A stretch of 64,000 nucleotides of DNA, taken from CBDFHC01 sp965247585 (GTDB lineage Bacteria; Chloroflexota; Dehalococcoidia; Lucifugimonadales; GCA-2712585). The stretch is taken from contig CBDFHC010000005.1 of assembly GCA_965247585.1 (NCBI GenBank), forward strand, positions 1,116,001-1,180,000. The letters run 5' to 3'. The translations under genes and the position numbers were made by a program. Under the pieces are notes generated by a model. It saw only the letters and a list, made by a program, of their open reading frames with translations, made no database searches and was not told where the DNA came from. Shown here one piece after another: positions 35,028 to 44,282 of this stretch. Position 1 is the stretch's first letter, and every line of letters begins with the position of its first letter.

Positions 35028-35815
35028 ATGGCCGGATTCAGAGTAATCTCTTCGGATTCTCACGTGGTGGAGCCCCCCAACCTGTGGCTGGACCGCATGG
35101 ATGCTCGCTACGGCGACAACATCCCCCACCTGGAAGTAGGGGATCCCGACGACTGGTGGGTCGTTGGTCAGAATAGGATAGCCTCCGTTGGCGCCACCTC
35201 AGGGGCTGGGCTGCGCTTTGACACGCCGGAAAAGATTAGGCAGGAGGGGAGTTTCGCTAACGTCCGGCCCGGCGGACATATTCCAGATGAGCACGTCAAG
35301 GATATGGAACTGGACGGTATTTACGGCGGAGTAGTCTATCCTTCGCTCGGTTTGGACCTGTTTGGCATTGAGAACGCGGATCTGGCCCGTCCCATTTTTC
35401 CCACCTGCAACGATTGGGTGGCGGACTTTTGCGAAAGCCATCCCCAGCGGCTAAAAGGTGTGGCGATGATCATTCTGGACGACGGCGTGACAGAGGGGAT
35501 AGCGGAGCTGCGCCGCGCCGCGGACCGGGGGCTGGCGGGGGCTATGGCACCCCGTACCGGTTCCAGGGCGATACCCTGCCCAGCGACTTCATGAGCCGCA
35601 ACGTCTTCCACAGCTTTCAGGAGGACGCCCTGGGTATCCAGCTTCGCCACATGATCGGCGTAGACAACCTGCTCTGGGGCTCCGATTACCCCCACGCCGA
35701 GTCCACCTTCCCCAAGTCCCGGGATATCCTGGACAGCATCCTGGACGGCGTACCCGAGGACGAGCAGGCCAAAATCGTCGAAGGAAACGCCGCCCGCATC
35801 TACCGGTTCGACTGA
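35028..35815 (+). pseudogene. Amidohydrolase (ACMSD-like metal hydrolase) with internal deletion
   Basis: The 5' part from ATG 35028 reads VISSDSHVVEPPNLWLDRMD, with the DSHVVEP metal motif, and AMIILDDGVTEGIAELRRAA. At about 35545 the frame is lost; from about 35550 another frame continues YGTPYRFQGDTLPSDFMSRN, VFHSFQEDALGIQLRHMIGV and LLWGSDYPHAESTFPKSRDI, with the C-terminal metal Asp in GSDYPH. Members of this family have 370-400 residues; here only about 262 codons remain, so roughly 120 central codons, including the middle His ligands, are deleted. The truncated first frame ends at 35594. The intact gene would hydrolyse or decarboxylate a cyclic or aromatic acid. Confidence 0.75.
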
Positions 35816-35876
35816 TCGCTGCCTGAACCAGCGGGGTCTCTGACCCAAGTAGGCGAAGTATTCCTCCGTATTACCG

Positions 35877-37292
35877 CTAAATCGGCGGCCGCCTCTTGTA
35901 CCAGCCGGCGTGCTGTTGGTATGTGTAAGCGACGCGCAGCACTGTGGGCTCGTCCAGGGCCTTGCCCAAAATCTGGATCCCCATGGGCAGGCCGGCAGCG
36001 TTAAAGCCGCAGGGCACCGTCATCGCGGGCGTTCCCGTCAGGTTAAACGCGGACTGGAAATGGTTCAGGTCGTAACCCCTCGACCGGAGGGTCCCTGAAT
36101 AGTCGTTGGCAAGAGGTGCGGGGAACGGGGTTGTAGGGGTCACCACCACGTCTACGCTGCGGAGGACCTCCGCGAATTCCCGGCGGAGCCTAGTGCGGGC
36201 TTGCTGGGATAGCAGGTAGTCCGTTGTGGGGATCAAGCTGCCCTGATAGCAGATGAGCCGCGCGTCCTCACCGAAAATTTCCGGCCGGGAATTGAGGTCA
36301 GTCTTCCTGGGGGCGAAGGTCTCGGCGTACCACATCACGATGAAAGCGATGGGACCAAGCTCCAGGCTGGGTAGCTGGACCTCTTCAACCCGAGCGCCCA
36401 TCGCCTCGAGATCTGATAATGCCCGGTTAAACGCCGCCAAGATCTCTTCGTCCATGCCCGAACCTAACAGGTTAATGAAATCACGGGGCACACCTATGCT
36501 GAGACCCCTAACGTCTTCACGGAGTGCAGCGGAGTAATTCGGGATAGGCACGTTAATGGACGTTGGGTCCCTGGGATCGTGACCAGCCGTGGCCTGTAGC
36601 ACCAGGGCATTGTCCTCGACGGTCCGGGTCATTGGCCCGGCGTGGTCCAAGGACCAGCTCACCTGCACCAGCCCAAAGCGGCTCAGCAGACCATAGGTTG
36701 GTTTCAATCCCACAATTCCGCAAACCGAGCCCGGGAACCGAATGGAGCCACCGCTGTCCTCACCCAGGGAGCCCATGCAGAGCCCAGCGGCCAGCGCTGC
36801 CCCGGACCCGCTGCTGGACCCCCCAGGGGTGCGGGTGAGGTCCCAGGGGTTGCGGGCCTGGTTCCGCTGATCGGCGGCATCCTCGCCCACGGCCCACCCG
36901 TCCATTTCCAGCTTGCCCATAAACACGGAGCCAGCCTCCTTGAGCTTCCTGACCGTTGTGGCGTCTTCGATAACGTCTCGGAGTTGGTTGGCGTCCGGGC
37001 GGGCGCGGCTGGGGAGGCCACGAGCATCGAACTGGTCTTTGTGAGCCACGGGGATGCCGTGGAGCGGACCCCGGTAGTTCCCATGAAGGATCTCGGCCTC
37101 GGCGGTACGAGCTTCCGCCATTGCCCCCTCGGCCCGCAAGGCAACGTAGGACCTGACTCGTCCGTCCAGTTCCTCAATGCGCTGGAGGTGGGCCCGTGTC
37201 AGCTCCATCGGCGAAAGCTCTTGCTTCCGGATCAGTCTGCTGGCTTCGCTGATGGTCAGGTAACAGAGCTCTTGATTAGAACGGCTGCTCAT
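35877..37292 (-). CDS. Amidase, amidase-signature family
   Basis: The product is 471 residues. The triad is Lys85 in GIPVAHKDQ, Ser159 in TPGGSSSGSG and Ser183 in DSGGSIRFPGS. Other conserved parts are GIVGLKPTYGLLSRFG, SLDHAGPMTRTVEDNA and NLTGTPAMTVPCGFNAAGLP near the end. ATG 37292 has TTAAGGAGGCGCT upstream and lies nine bases after the stop of a GatC-like gene, mirroring the pair at 4014-5616. Overall similarity to GatA is clear, but without GatB it is more likely a stand-alone amidase. The gene looks intact. Confidence 0.92.
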   Translation of the reverse strand: MSSRSNQELCYLTISEASRLIRKQELSPMELTRAHLQRIEELDGRVRSYVALRAEGAMAEARTAEAEILHGNYRGPLHGIPVAHKDQFDARGLPSRARPDANQLRDVIEDATTVRKLKEAGSVFMGKLEMDGWAVGEDAADQRNQARNPWDLTRTPGGSSSGSGAALAAGLCMGSLGEDSGGSIRFPGSVCGIVGLKPTYGLLSRFGLVQVSWSLDHAGPMTRTVEDNALVLQATAGHDPRDPTSINVPIPNYSAALREDVRGLSIGVPRDFINLLGSGMDEEILAAFNRALSDLEAMGARVEEVQLPSLELGPIAFIVMWYAETFAPRKTDLNSRPEIFGEDARLICYQGSLIPTTDYLLSQQARTRLRREFAEVLRSVDVVVTPTTPFPAPLANDYSGTLRSRGYDLNHFQSAFNLTGTPAMTVPCGFNAAGLPMGIQILGKALDEPTVLRVAYTYQQHAGWYKRRPPI

Positions 37293-37301
37293 AGCGCCTC
37301 C

Positions 37302-37493
37302 TTAATTAGCAGGCCACTGGGGGCTAAACACCCCGCCCAGCTCTTCAGACTCAAGCCCTGCGGACCGTAAAGCCTGAACGCGCTGGGTATACCGTTGCAC
37401 CTGGGGAAGCATGGAGTCTATCTCTTCTTGAGACGGCTCCAGCCCGACCCTTTCAAACATTTGGCGAAGCTGTTCAGCGGTGATCTCGTCCAT
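37302..37493 (-). CDS. GatC-like small protein paired with amidase
   Basis: The product is 63 residues: MDEITAEQLRQMFERVGLEP, then SQEEIDSMLPQVQRYTQRVQ and a short acidic tail ending FSPQWPAN. The two amphipathic helices resemble GatC (EELEKLTPQLNKILDYVEKL-like register). GAGGAG lies eight bases before the ATG. It is the first gene of a two-gene unit with the amidase. The sequence is quite different from the protein at 4014-4202, so the two amidases have each kept their own partner. Function as an amidase-stabilising subunit is inferred. Confidence 0.6.
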   Translation of the reverse strand: MDEITAEQLRQMFERVGLEPSQEEIDSMLPQVQRYTQRVQALRSAGLESEELGGVFSPQWPAN

Positions 37494-37682
37494 AGATCAT
37501 ACTCCTCACGATTGGGTGATCCATCTTTCAGGTAGAAACCGGGCCATGGACCCGAATATATCGAGGCTCCTCTGGTTGGTACTAATTCTCACCCTCCCTC
37601 CGCCCGCTACTCGAACTCGCCACTGCCCGTCACGGCAGCGCAGTAGGGAATATACTATATTACATTAGATCGGGAAGATTAC

Positions 37683-37904
37683 ATGTCCGTTGGAATGGTA
37701 CCGCCTTGGCCCGCATACACCTTGGACCCGGCCACTATCGCCCGGAAAGCAGAAGAGTTGGGGTTCGGGTTCATCTGGTACCATGAGCACCCGATATTTC
37801 CGGTCAAAAGCGATAGCCCATTCCCTGCCTTCGGCGGCGATAAGGTCACTTTTCAGAACCCCATATCTCTCTATAGGTGTTGCGGGTTCACCCCTGCCGC
37901 TTAA
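37683..37904 (+). pseudogene. LLM-class (luciferase-like) oxidoreductase, N-terminal fragment
   Basis: ATG 37683 opens MSVGMVPPWPAYTLDPATIA, then RKAEELGFGFIWYHEHPIFP, VKSDSPFPAFGGD. This is the first beta-alpha unit of F420- or FMN-dependent luciferase-like monooxygenases (ARKAEELGF.S.W..EH). After about residue 52 the sequence no longer fits and a stop follows at 37904. About 300 residues of the enzyme are missing. Between this and 38109 no other gene is seen. Confidence 0.6.
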
Positions 37905-38109
37905 CTTCGATGACCATCGTAAAACGCAGATTTCGTACGCCAGGCGTGACTTAAATGGAGAACTCGCGGGTCTGGTGCCGCGTGAGGCTTTTGTTAGCTC
38001 TGAAATTGTCTCAACTTCGTGCGTTAATCACTTCCGTACCGTGAAATAATAATTTAGGTTCGCTAGATTAGCGAGCCCAAGTGATTACTGACCCCAAATG
38101 GAAGGCCCA

Positions 38110-39858
38110 ATGAAACCCGCACGCCTAACAGATGTTGACCCTGTGGTCATGGAGGTCGTGCTGAACGCCTTCATGACCCTCTGCGACGAGTCTCAGGCAA
38201 TTCTAGTCCGTTCCGCCTATTCAACTAACATCAAAGAACGCAAGGATTGCTCCGCTTGGTTACTGGATGCGGACGGTCAGCCATTCTGTGGAGGTCGTTT
38301 TTCGGGCGGCCAATACAACAACTCCGGGTATGGTCCAGTTGGTGCTCGTATTCTGGAAAAATACGGGCCGGGTCTTTCCGAAGGTGACGTCTTCGTGATG
38401 AACGACCCTTACCTGGGAGGGCCCACCCATCTGCCCGATATGTCATTTCTGAAACCCGTATTTCATGGAGGTGATCTGGTCTGTTTCGTGTGCAATCAAG
38501 GGCATTGGGCAGACGTAGGCGGCAAGGCTCCTGCGCAAGGCGTAGTAGGCGACGCAACCGAGATATACCAGGAAGGCCTGCGATTACCTCCGGTAGCTCT
38601 ATACAAGTCTGGTGAACTCAACGAAGACATTTACGAGATTATCCTGGCCAATATCCGAGGTCCTCTCGAAAGAGCGGCCGATATTAGAGCACACCTTGCA
38701 TCTCTACACATAGCGGAGCGCCGTTTCCATGAACTGGCGGACCGGTATGGCGTAAACCATCTGAAACGTTATATGCGAGCCCTTGTCATCTATTCTGAGA
38801 CGAGACTGCAACAAGCCATTCTAGCCGCTCCACTGGGTACCTGGACCGCCACCGATTACCTGGATGATGACCTTGGAAGTGATGATCCAATTGCGGTTCG
38901 GGTTACGGTGTCCATTGAACACGAACCTAAACCGCGTATTACGGTGGACTTTACGGGCAGCGGTCCTCCCGCCCGGTGGGGTATTAACGTCGCAAGCCAC
39001 GGCACTCGGCAGATGGTTGTGGGTGTTTTCAGGAATTTGCTGGTGGATGAGACCGTGCCGATAAACGCTGGGTTTCTCAAGCCCTTTGCCATCATCATGC
39101 CGGAGCGCTCCTTAATCAATGCCAAGCCGCCGGATGCGGTGGGCGCCCGCACCGAAACTACCTATCTGGTCAGGGACGCAATCCTGGCGGCGATGATGGA
39201 GACCTTTCCCAAGAAGGCCAGGGGCCCGTGGCACGGTGTACACGGGGTAGGATTTAGCAATCGAGAAGGACGGCGATACTTCATCCATTACCAGACCGTA
39301 GGAGGTGGAAGCGGGGCCCGCACCTTCAAAGACGGCCTGGACTCCGAACACGAGGTCCTTAATTTGCCCGTGGAACCTATGGAGTTGCAATACCCGCTGA
39401 GGGGGCTCCGCCTTGAGTACATCAAGGACTCGGAGGGGGCTGGAAAGTACCGCGGCGGTGTGGGCGTTCGCCAAGACTGGGAAGTTCTGGAAGACGTATA
39501 CCTGGCTACGCATTCGAACCGTCACAAAATACCGGCGCCGGGTGTCTCTAGAGGGAAGCCAGGCGGACTCTCGAAGCTGGTGCTGAACAAAGATTCGGCA
39601 AGCCCAATAGAATTGCCCCGTGAAACGGCCAACTATCCCTTGAAAAAGGGTGACATCGTGACGGTCTTCGCCGGGGGAGGCGGAGGTTATGGGGACCCCC
39701 TGGACCGAGATCCGGTGGCCGTCCTTCGTGACGTTCGGAACGGCAAAGTGTCGCTACAGCGGGCCACCGAAGTTTATGGCGTAGCAATAGATCTCGAGAG
39801 CTGGTCTGTGCTTGAAGAGGATACGTGCGCTCTTCGAGAAGCGAGGAGAACGGGTTGA
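38110..39858 (+). CDS. hyuB: Hydantoinase/oxoprolinase subunit B
   Basis: The gene encodes 582 residues from the ATG at 38110, preceded by GGAAGG; an in-frame ATG at 38098 lacks an RBS. HyuB family motifs are visible: DPVVMEVVLNAFMTLCDESQ, RSAYSTNIKERKDCSAWLLD, GDVFVMNDPYLGGPTHLPDM, FVCNQGHWADVGG and, near the end, GGGGGYGDPLDRDP. HyuB pairs with HyuA to hydrolyse five-membered cyclic amides such as hydantoins or 5-oxoproline with ATP. Its stop TGA overlaps the HyuA start by four bases (TTGA), which shows tight coupling. Cytoplasmic. Both motifs and length are intact. Confidence 0.92.
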   Translation: MKPARLTDVDPVVMEVVLNAFMTLCDESQAILVRSAYSTNIKERKDCSAWLLDADGQPFCGGRFSGGQYNNSGYGPVGARILEKYGPGLSEGDVFVMNDPYLGGPTHLPDMSFLKPVFHGGDLVCFVCNQGHWADVGGKAPAQGVVGDATEIYQEGLRLPPVALYKSGELNEDIYEIILANIRGPLERAADIRAHLASLHIAERRFHELADRYGVNHLKRYMRALVIYSETRLQQAILAAPLGTWTATDYLDDDLGSDDPIAVRVTVSIEHEPKPRITVDFTGSGPPARWGINVASHGTRQMVVGVFRNLLVDETVPINAGFLKPFAIIMPERSLINAKPPDAVGARTETTYLVRDAILAAMMETFPKKARGPWHGVHGVGFSNREGRRYFIHYQTVGGGSGARTFKDGLDSEHEVLNLPVEPMELQYPLRGLRLEYIKDSEGAGKYRGGVGVRQDWEVLEDVYLATHSNRHKIPAPGVSRGKPGGLSKLVLNKDSASPIELPRETANYPLKKGDIVTVFAGGGGGYGDPLDRDPVAVLRDVRNGKVSLQRATEVYGVAIDLESWSVLEEDTCALREARRTG

Positions 39859-41966
39859 CCAGTTACCGCGTCGGTATAGATATAGGAGGCACCTTCACAG
39901 ACCACCTTTGGTATAACGAAACTACCGGAGAGATTTCCGTTGCAAAGGTGCCAACATCGCCTGGTGACCTCACGGTCTGTTTCTTGAAGGGCCTGAGGCG
40001 CATGGCCCTCCGTCACCAGGCTAACAAGACAAATGTCCCCTATTTGGCCCATGGCACTACCGTCGGTTCGAACGCCATTTTGGAGCGGAAGGGTGCCCGA
40101 CTTGGGTTCATTACGACACAGGGGTTCCGAGACATCCTTGAAATAGGCCGGCAAATAGAACCTGATCAGTTTGATTACACCGCGGACCGGGCCGAGCCAC
40201 TCTCTCCGCGCTACCTTAGAAAAGAGGTAGATGAACGAGTAGGGAACGATGGCTCCATAGTGGTCCCTCTCAATGAAGACGAGTGTCGTTGTGTGGTCAG
40301 GAGCCTAATTGATGAAGGCGTGAACTCCATAGGTATCTGTTTCCTGTTCTCCTTCATCAATCCAGCGCACGAGGTACGGGCCAAACTGATTGCGGAAGAG
40401 GAGTTTCTTCGAGCTGGCGTTGAGGGATTTGTTTCAGTCTCGTCGGACATCGCAGCAGAGTTCAGGGAATTTGAACGCGCCAGCACCGTCGCGGTTGCGG
40501 CGTATCTGGCGCCAGTGCTCAAGGGCTATATCACCAGGCTAGAACAGGAGCTTTCCGGCACCCTTTCTCCCTCTTCTCGGCTATACGTCATGCAGTCAGC
40601 AGGAGGTCTGGTTGGCTCCAATACCGCCATCAATCATGCACACACAACAATTGAGTCTGGCCCGGCTGCCGGGGTTGTTGCCGCCTCCCAGTTAGGGCGA
40701 TTGCTGGGTAGAGAAAAGCTGGTTTCCTTTGATATGGGGGGTACGACGGCCAAAGCCAGCTTGATGGAGAACGCCACACCCCGCCTGGCCTTTGAGTTCG
40801 AAGTGGGTACGGAGCAACACGGCGCCTTTACAACCAGGAGTAGAGGTTATCCGGTAAGGACGGCCGTGGTAGACCTGGTGGAATGTAGCGCAGGAGGCGG
40901 AAGCATTGCCTGGGTAGATCCTGCTGGCGTGCTAAAAGTGGGACCCGAGAGCGCGGGTGCCGACCCGGGTCCCGCAAGCTACGGGCGTGGGGGGACCCGG
41001 GCTACGGTGACTGACGCCCAAGTAGTCTTGGGCAGAATCAGCCCGGACTTGGAACTGGGTGGTGAAATACATATAGATATTGAGCGAGCTCAGCGAGCCA
41101 TCCGACAACAAGTGGGGAGTCAGCTAAACATCAGCGTCCCGCGAGCAGCCCTTGGCATCATCGAGATCGCTAACGCTCGAATGGAAGGGATTCTACGAGT
41201 CGTATCCGTGCAGCGTGGATTTGACCCAAGGGATTTCACCATGGTGGCCTTCGGCGGCGCCGGACCCCTCCACGCCGTCGATCTAGCCCAGGCCCTCGGT
41301 ATCAGCGAGATCATAATACCCCTTTATCCAGGGTTGTTCTCCGCTCAAGGGCTTTGCCAGGCGCAGGTCCGCAACGAGTTCGTCAGAACCCGGGTTAGCC
41401 GGTGGGAGAAGGAAAACTTGGTGGAGATGTTATCCACCGTAGCCGCTCTACAAGCGAGGGCCCAAGCCTGGATGGACGGCGAAGGAATCAACCCGGACAG
41501 AAGGAACCTGACTACGGCCCTGGACATGCGCTACGTAGGCCAAAACTGGGAGCTAACCGTCAATCTGGATGAACCGCCCGAATCGGAAGATCAGCTAGAG
41601 GAAGCTCGTATGGCCTTCATCCGCCTTCATCAGCAGATGTACTCTCATTCTAGCGAAACCGATCCTGTAGAGGTGGTCAGCTTTCGCGTCAACGCGTACC
41701 AATCGTCACCGGCGATTAGGTTACAGGAAATCCCTGGAGGGACCGAGGACTCCCAGGACGCGGTGAAGGAGTCAAGGAAAGTCTACTTCAGTCAGGCCGA
41801 CGATCTTGTCGATTGCTACGTGTTCGATAGGAATCGCCTTAAGGCAGGGAACCGGATTATCGGGCCCGCCATAATCGAGCAGTTAGACGCGACTACAGTG
41901 GTAGCGCCGGGATACTCGGGGCGTGTAGATGACTACGGAAACCTTTGGATTACGCCAACGGTTTAG
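39855..41966 (+). CDS. hyuA: Hydantoinase/oxoprolinase subunit A
   Basis: The product is 703 residues from TTG 39855 (GAGGAGAACGGG upstream), giving the typical N-terminus TSYRVGIDIGGTFTDHLWYN with the ASKHA phosphate-binding loop. Other motifs: AHGTTVGSNAILERKGARLG, FITTQGFRDILEIGRQ, VMQSAGGLVGS, ESGPAAGVVAAS, DMGGTTAKASLM, SAGGGSIAWVD, FGGAGPLHAVDLAQAL. The complete HyuA core is present. It overlaps HyuB by four bases. A DapA-family gene on the opposite strand converges 13 bases after its stop. A GTG at 39825 would give a longer start but has no better RBS. Confidence 0.92.
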   Translation: MTSYRVGIDIGGTFTDHLWYNETTGEISVAKVPTSPGDLTVCFLKGLRRMALRHQANKTNVPYLAHGTTVGSNAILERKGARLGFITTQGFRDILEIGRQIEPDQFDYTADRAEPLSPRYLRKEVDERVGNDGSIVVPLNEDECRCVVRSLIDEGVNSIGICFLFSFINPAHEVRAKLIAEEEFLRAGVEGFVSVSSDIAAEFREFERASTVAVAAYLAPVLKGYITRLEQELSGTLSPSSRLYVMQSAGGLVGSNTAINHAHTTIESGPAAGVVAASQLGRLLGREKLVSFDMGGTTAKASLMENATPRLAFEFEVGTEQHGAFTTRSRGYPVRTAVVDLVECSAGGGSIAWVDPAGVLKVGPESAGADPGPASYGRGGTRATVTDAQVVLGRISPDLELGGEIHIDIERAQRAIRQQVGSQLNISVPRAALGIIEIANARMEGILRVVSVQRGFDPRDFTMVAFGGAGPLHAVDLAQALGISEIIIPLYPGLFSAQGLCQAQVRNEFVRTRVSRWEKENLVEMLSTVAALQARAQAWMDGEGINPDRRNLTTALDMRYVGQNWELTVNLDEPPESEDQLEEARMAFIRLHQQMYSHSSETDPVEVVSFRVNAYQSSPAIRLQEIPGGTEDSQDAVKESRKVYFSQADDLVDCYVFDRNRLKAGNRIIGPAIIEQLDATTVVAPGYSGRVDDYGNLWITPTV

Positions 41967-41979
41967 CTTCCGGAAGCGG

Positions 41980-42879
41980 CTAGATTGAAGCCCGCCCCGG
42001 GCTGAGCACGCCTATAGCCTCTGCTTCGGACAGAAGCTGCATTGTTTCATCTTCGTTCAAAGAAGATATGGGCAGTCTCGGCACTCCACAATCAATGCCC
42101 ATACATGCTTTGACCAGCACTTTACACGCGGCTTGCATCCCATATTTTCCCGCCAGGTCCACCAACTTGGCGCCCTGCTCCTGAAGCTCCTGGGCTCGGG
42201 GGTTATTCCCTTCTTTAAAGGCTCGGTATGCCTCAACCCATATCGTCGGAGCCACCGTGAGAGGGCCATCGACGACTCCTGATCCGCCAGCGGCGAGCGC
42301 CGCTAGGAATAGCGAGCCGCTGCCGGTGAATACGTCTATGCCCATTTTTGAGAAACGCCTAATGTTATGGAAGTCCGGTGCGGAATGCTTAATACCGGCT
42401 ACCCAGGGGATCTCCTCAACAAGGGTATTCATTAGCGCGGGCGTTATCTCGACGCCGGTGTATTTCGGCTGGTTATAAACGAAGAAAGGAAGGGCCGCAG
42501 CACAAGCAACCGCCTTGTAATGGTCGACTATTGCTTGATCACTTGGCCTGTAAAAGAACGGTGGCACGCAACTTATGGCATCAACATTAGCTTTCCGGAC
42601 AGCCTCAGCCATCCGCACAGCGCTTCGGGTGGTGAGTGCTCCGACGTGGACAATGGTTTTGACTCTGCCTCTGGACTGGTGCGCCGAGATATGAGCGATC
42701 CGGATAATTTCTTCCTCGGAGAGTAGGACACTTTCTCCAGTGCCGCCAGTTATCCAGAAACCATCCACGCCCGCCTGGATGTTGTATTCCATCAACTGAC
42801 GGAGCGCCTCTTCATCAAGCCTGCCCTCTGAGTCAAAAGGTGTAACGAGAGCAGGGACAACGCCACAGAATTCGCTCAC
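41980..42879 (-). CDS. DapA/NanA-family class I aldolase or dehydratase
   Basis: The product is 299 residues of the dihydrodipicolinate synthase/N-acetylneuraminate lyase family, a TIM barrel acting through a Schiff base. Lys164 in WVAGIKHSAPD is the Schiff-base lysine, Tyr135 in PFFVYNQP the catalytic tyrosine, and GGTGES at residues 45-50 the carboxylate-binding loop. Members act on pyruvate adducts: dihydrodipicolinate, sialic acid, 2-keto-3-deoxy sugar acids or 4-hydroxy-2-oxo acids. In this catabolic setting next to hydantoinase genes a lyase or dehydratase role is more likely than lysine biosynthesis. ATG 42879 follows AGGAGAAAACTGT. The gene appears intact. Confidence 0.88.
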   Translation of the reverse strand: MSEFCGVVPALVTPFDSEGRLDEEALRQLMEYNIQAGVDGFWITGGTGESVLLSEEEIIRIAHISAHQSRGRVKTIVHVGALTTRSAVRMAEAVRKANVDAISCVPPFFYRPSDQAIVDHYKAVACAAALPFFVYNQPKYTGVEITPALMNTLVEEIPWVAGIKHSAPDFHNIRRFSKMGIDVFTGSGSLFLAALAAGGSGVVDGPLTVAPTIWVEAYRAFKEGNNPRAQELQEQGAKLVDLAGKYGMQAACKVLVKACMGIDCGVPRLPISSLNEDETMQLLSEAEAIGVLSPGRASI

Positions 42880-42941
42880 AGTTTTCTCCTACTAATGTTG
42901 CCTGGAGTCTACAATCAGTCCCAATGAGCGTCAATCGAGAG

Positions 42942-42968
42942 TGTAGAACTTCACCGAAAAGGGGACAC
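42942..42968 (+). repeat. Lone IS end resembling the TGTA-type terminus
   Basis: TGTAGAACTTCACCGAAAAG followed by GGGACAC resembles the right terminus of copies A and B (TGTAGAACGTCAGCGATAAT, GGGACAC). It directly precedes a different IS starting at 42973, the same adjacency of the two IS types as at 8160. Confidence 0.5.
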
Positions 42969-42972
42969 ATTT

Positions 42973-44180
42973 TGAGGTGGACCCCAAAAATTAAACAGGT
43001 GGCTAAGAGCGGGTCCTGCTCCCAGAATCAATGAACCAGAAGGAGGAGCAGGAGATGACACAAAGGCGCAGGAAGCATGGTGCGGCGTTCACGGCCAAGG
43101 TGGCGGTGGAGGCGTTGAAGGGGGAGAAGACAGTAGCCGAACTGGCCAGCAGGTTTGAAGTGCATCCTGGCCAGGTCCGTGCCTGGAGGAAGGCCCTCCT
43201 AGAGGGAGCCAGCACCGTCTTCAACGGGAGCGGCGGCGGGAGATGGTGGAGCGCAAGCAAGCATCCAAGGCTATCGGTGACGCGGCAGTGTGCCCTACTG
43301 GAGGTGAGTCGTGCCAGCGTCTACTACTAGCCCGCCGGCGTCTCTCATGATGAGCAGGAGTTGATGAAGCTGATGGACCGCCAGTACATGGCTACTCCCT
43401 TCTACGGATCGCGTCGGATGACGGTGTGGCTCAGGGGAGAAGACCATCGGGTGAACCGGAAACGGGTGCAAAGGTTGATGCGGGCCATGGGGCTGAAGGC
43501 TATCTACCGGCGCCCCAGGACCAGTCAGCCTGCACCCAGGCAGAAGGTGTACCCCTACCTGCTGCGCGGTCTGGAGATCTCCCGGCCCAATCAGGTGTGG
43601 GCCGCGGACTCACCTATATCCCCATGGCCCGGGGATTCCTATACCTGGTGGCCATCATGGACTGGTACAGCCGCTACGTGCTGAGCTGGAGGCTCTCCAA
43701 TACTCTGGATGCCGACTTTTGTGTGGCGGCCCTGGAGGAGGAACTGAGCAGGGGGATGCCGGAGATCTTCAACACCGGCCCGGGGAGCCAGTTCACCAGT
43801 GAAGCGTTCACTGGGACCCTGGGGCAGCAGGGAGTCAGGATCAGCATGGATGGGAAAGGACGATACCTGGACAATCTCTTCATTGAGCGGCTCTGGCGCA
43901 CGGTGAAGTACGACGAGGTGTACCTGAAAGCCTACGAAAGCGTGAGGCAGGCCCGGAAGGGAATTGAAGACTACCTCCGGTTCTACAACACCCAGCGGCT
44001 CCATCAGGGCCTGGGCTACAGGGCACCAATTCGGCTGTTTGATCCAAACATAGAGGATGCCGTAAGCTCATCATGGGATGAGAGGTCGGACCCTCAACAG
44101 CGGGCGGTAGTCATTCCAGGAAAAGTGGGATCCGCTCTAACATCGGCCGGTAGTCTGTCTTGATGGTTGGGTCCACTTAA
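42973..44180 (+). mobile_element. IS3-type element with GAGGTGGACCC ends, degenerate
   Basis: The left end TGAGGTGGACCCCAAAAATT and right end (read inward) TTAAGTGGACCCAACCATCA are imperfect inverted repeats, with a second inner match TTAGAGCGGATCC / TAAGAGCGGGTCC. The element is about 1.2 kb and carries a broken orfA/orfB. It is the better-preserved copy of the relic at 7542-8159. Confidence 0.85.
43058..44163 (+). pseudogene. IS3-type OrfA/OrfB transposase with several lesions
   Basis: OrfA begins MTQRRRKHGAAFTAKVAVEA at 43058 (a longer start at 43031 exists), then KTVAELASRFEVHPGQVRAW. Part of the OrfA end and OrfB start is deleted near 43225. OrfB continues with CALLEVSRASVYY and a TAG at 43328-43330, ATPFYGSRRMTVWL, then a one-base loss near 43609 shifts into TYIPMARGFLYLVAIMDWYS. 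FNTGPGSQFTSEAF has Gly where the catalytic Asp belongs (FNTDQGSQFTSE in the relic at 7542). It ends DNLFIERLWRTVKYDEVYLK, YNTQRLHQGLGYRAP. It cannot be active. Confidence 0.85.
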
Positions 44181-44282
44181 TTACAGGGGAATTCTTTACC
44201 ACTGGTTCATTGCGGATGAGCGAGCAAAACGGTTGATTGCGTATGAAGAAAGAGCTTAGGATTACGCAAGAAAGGGGACTAA

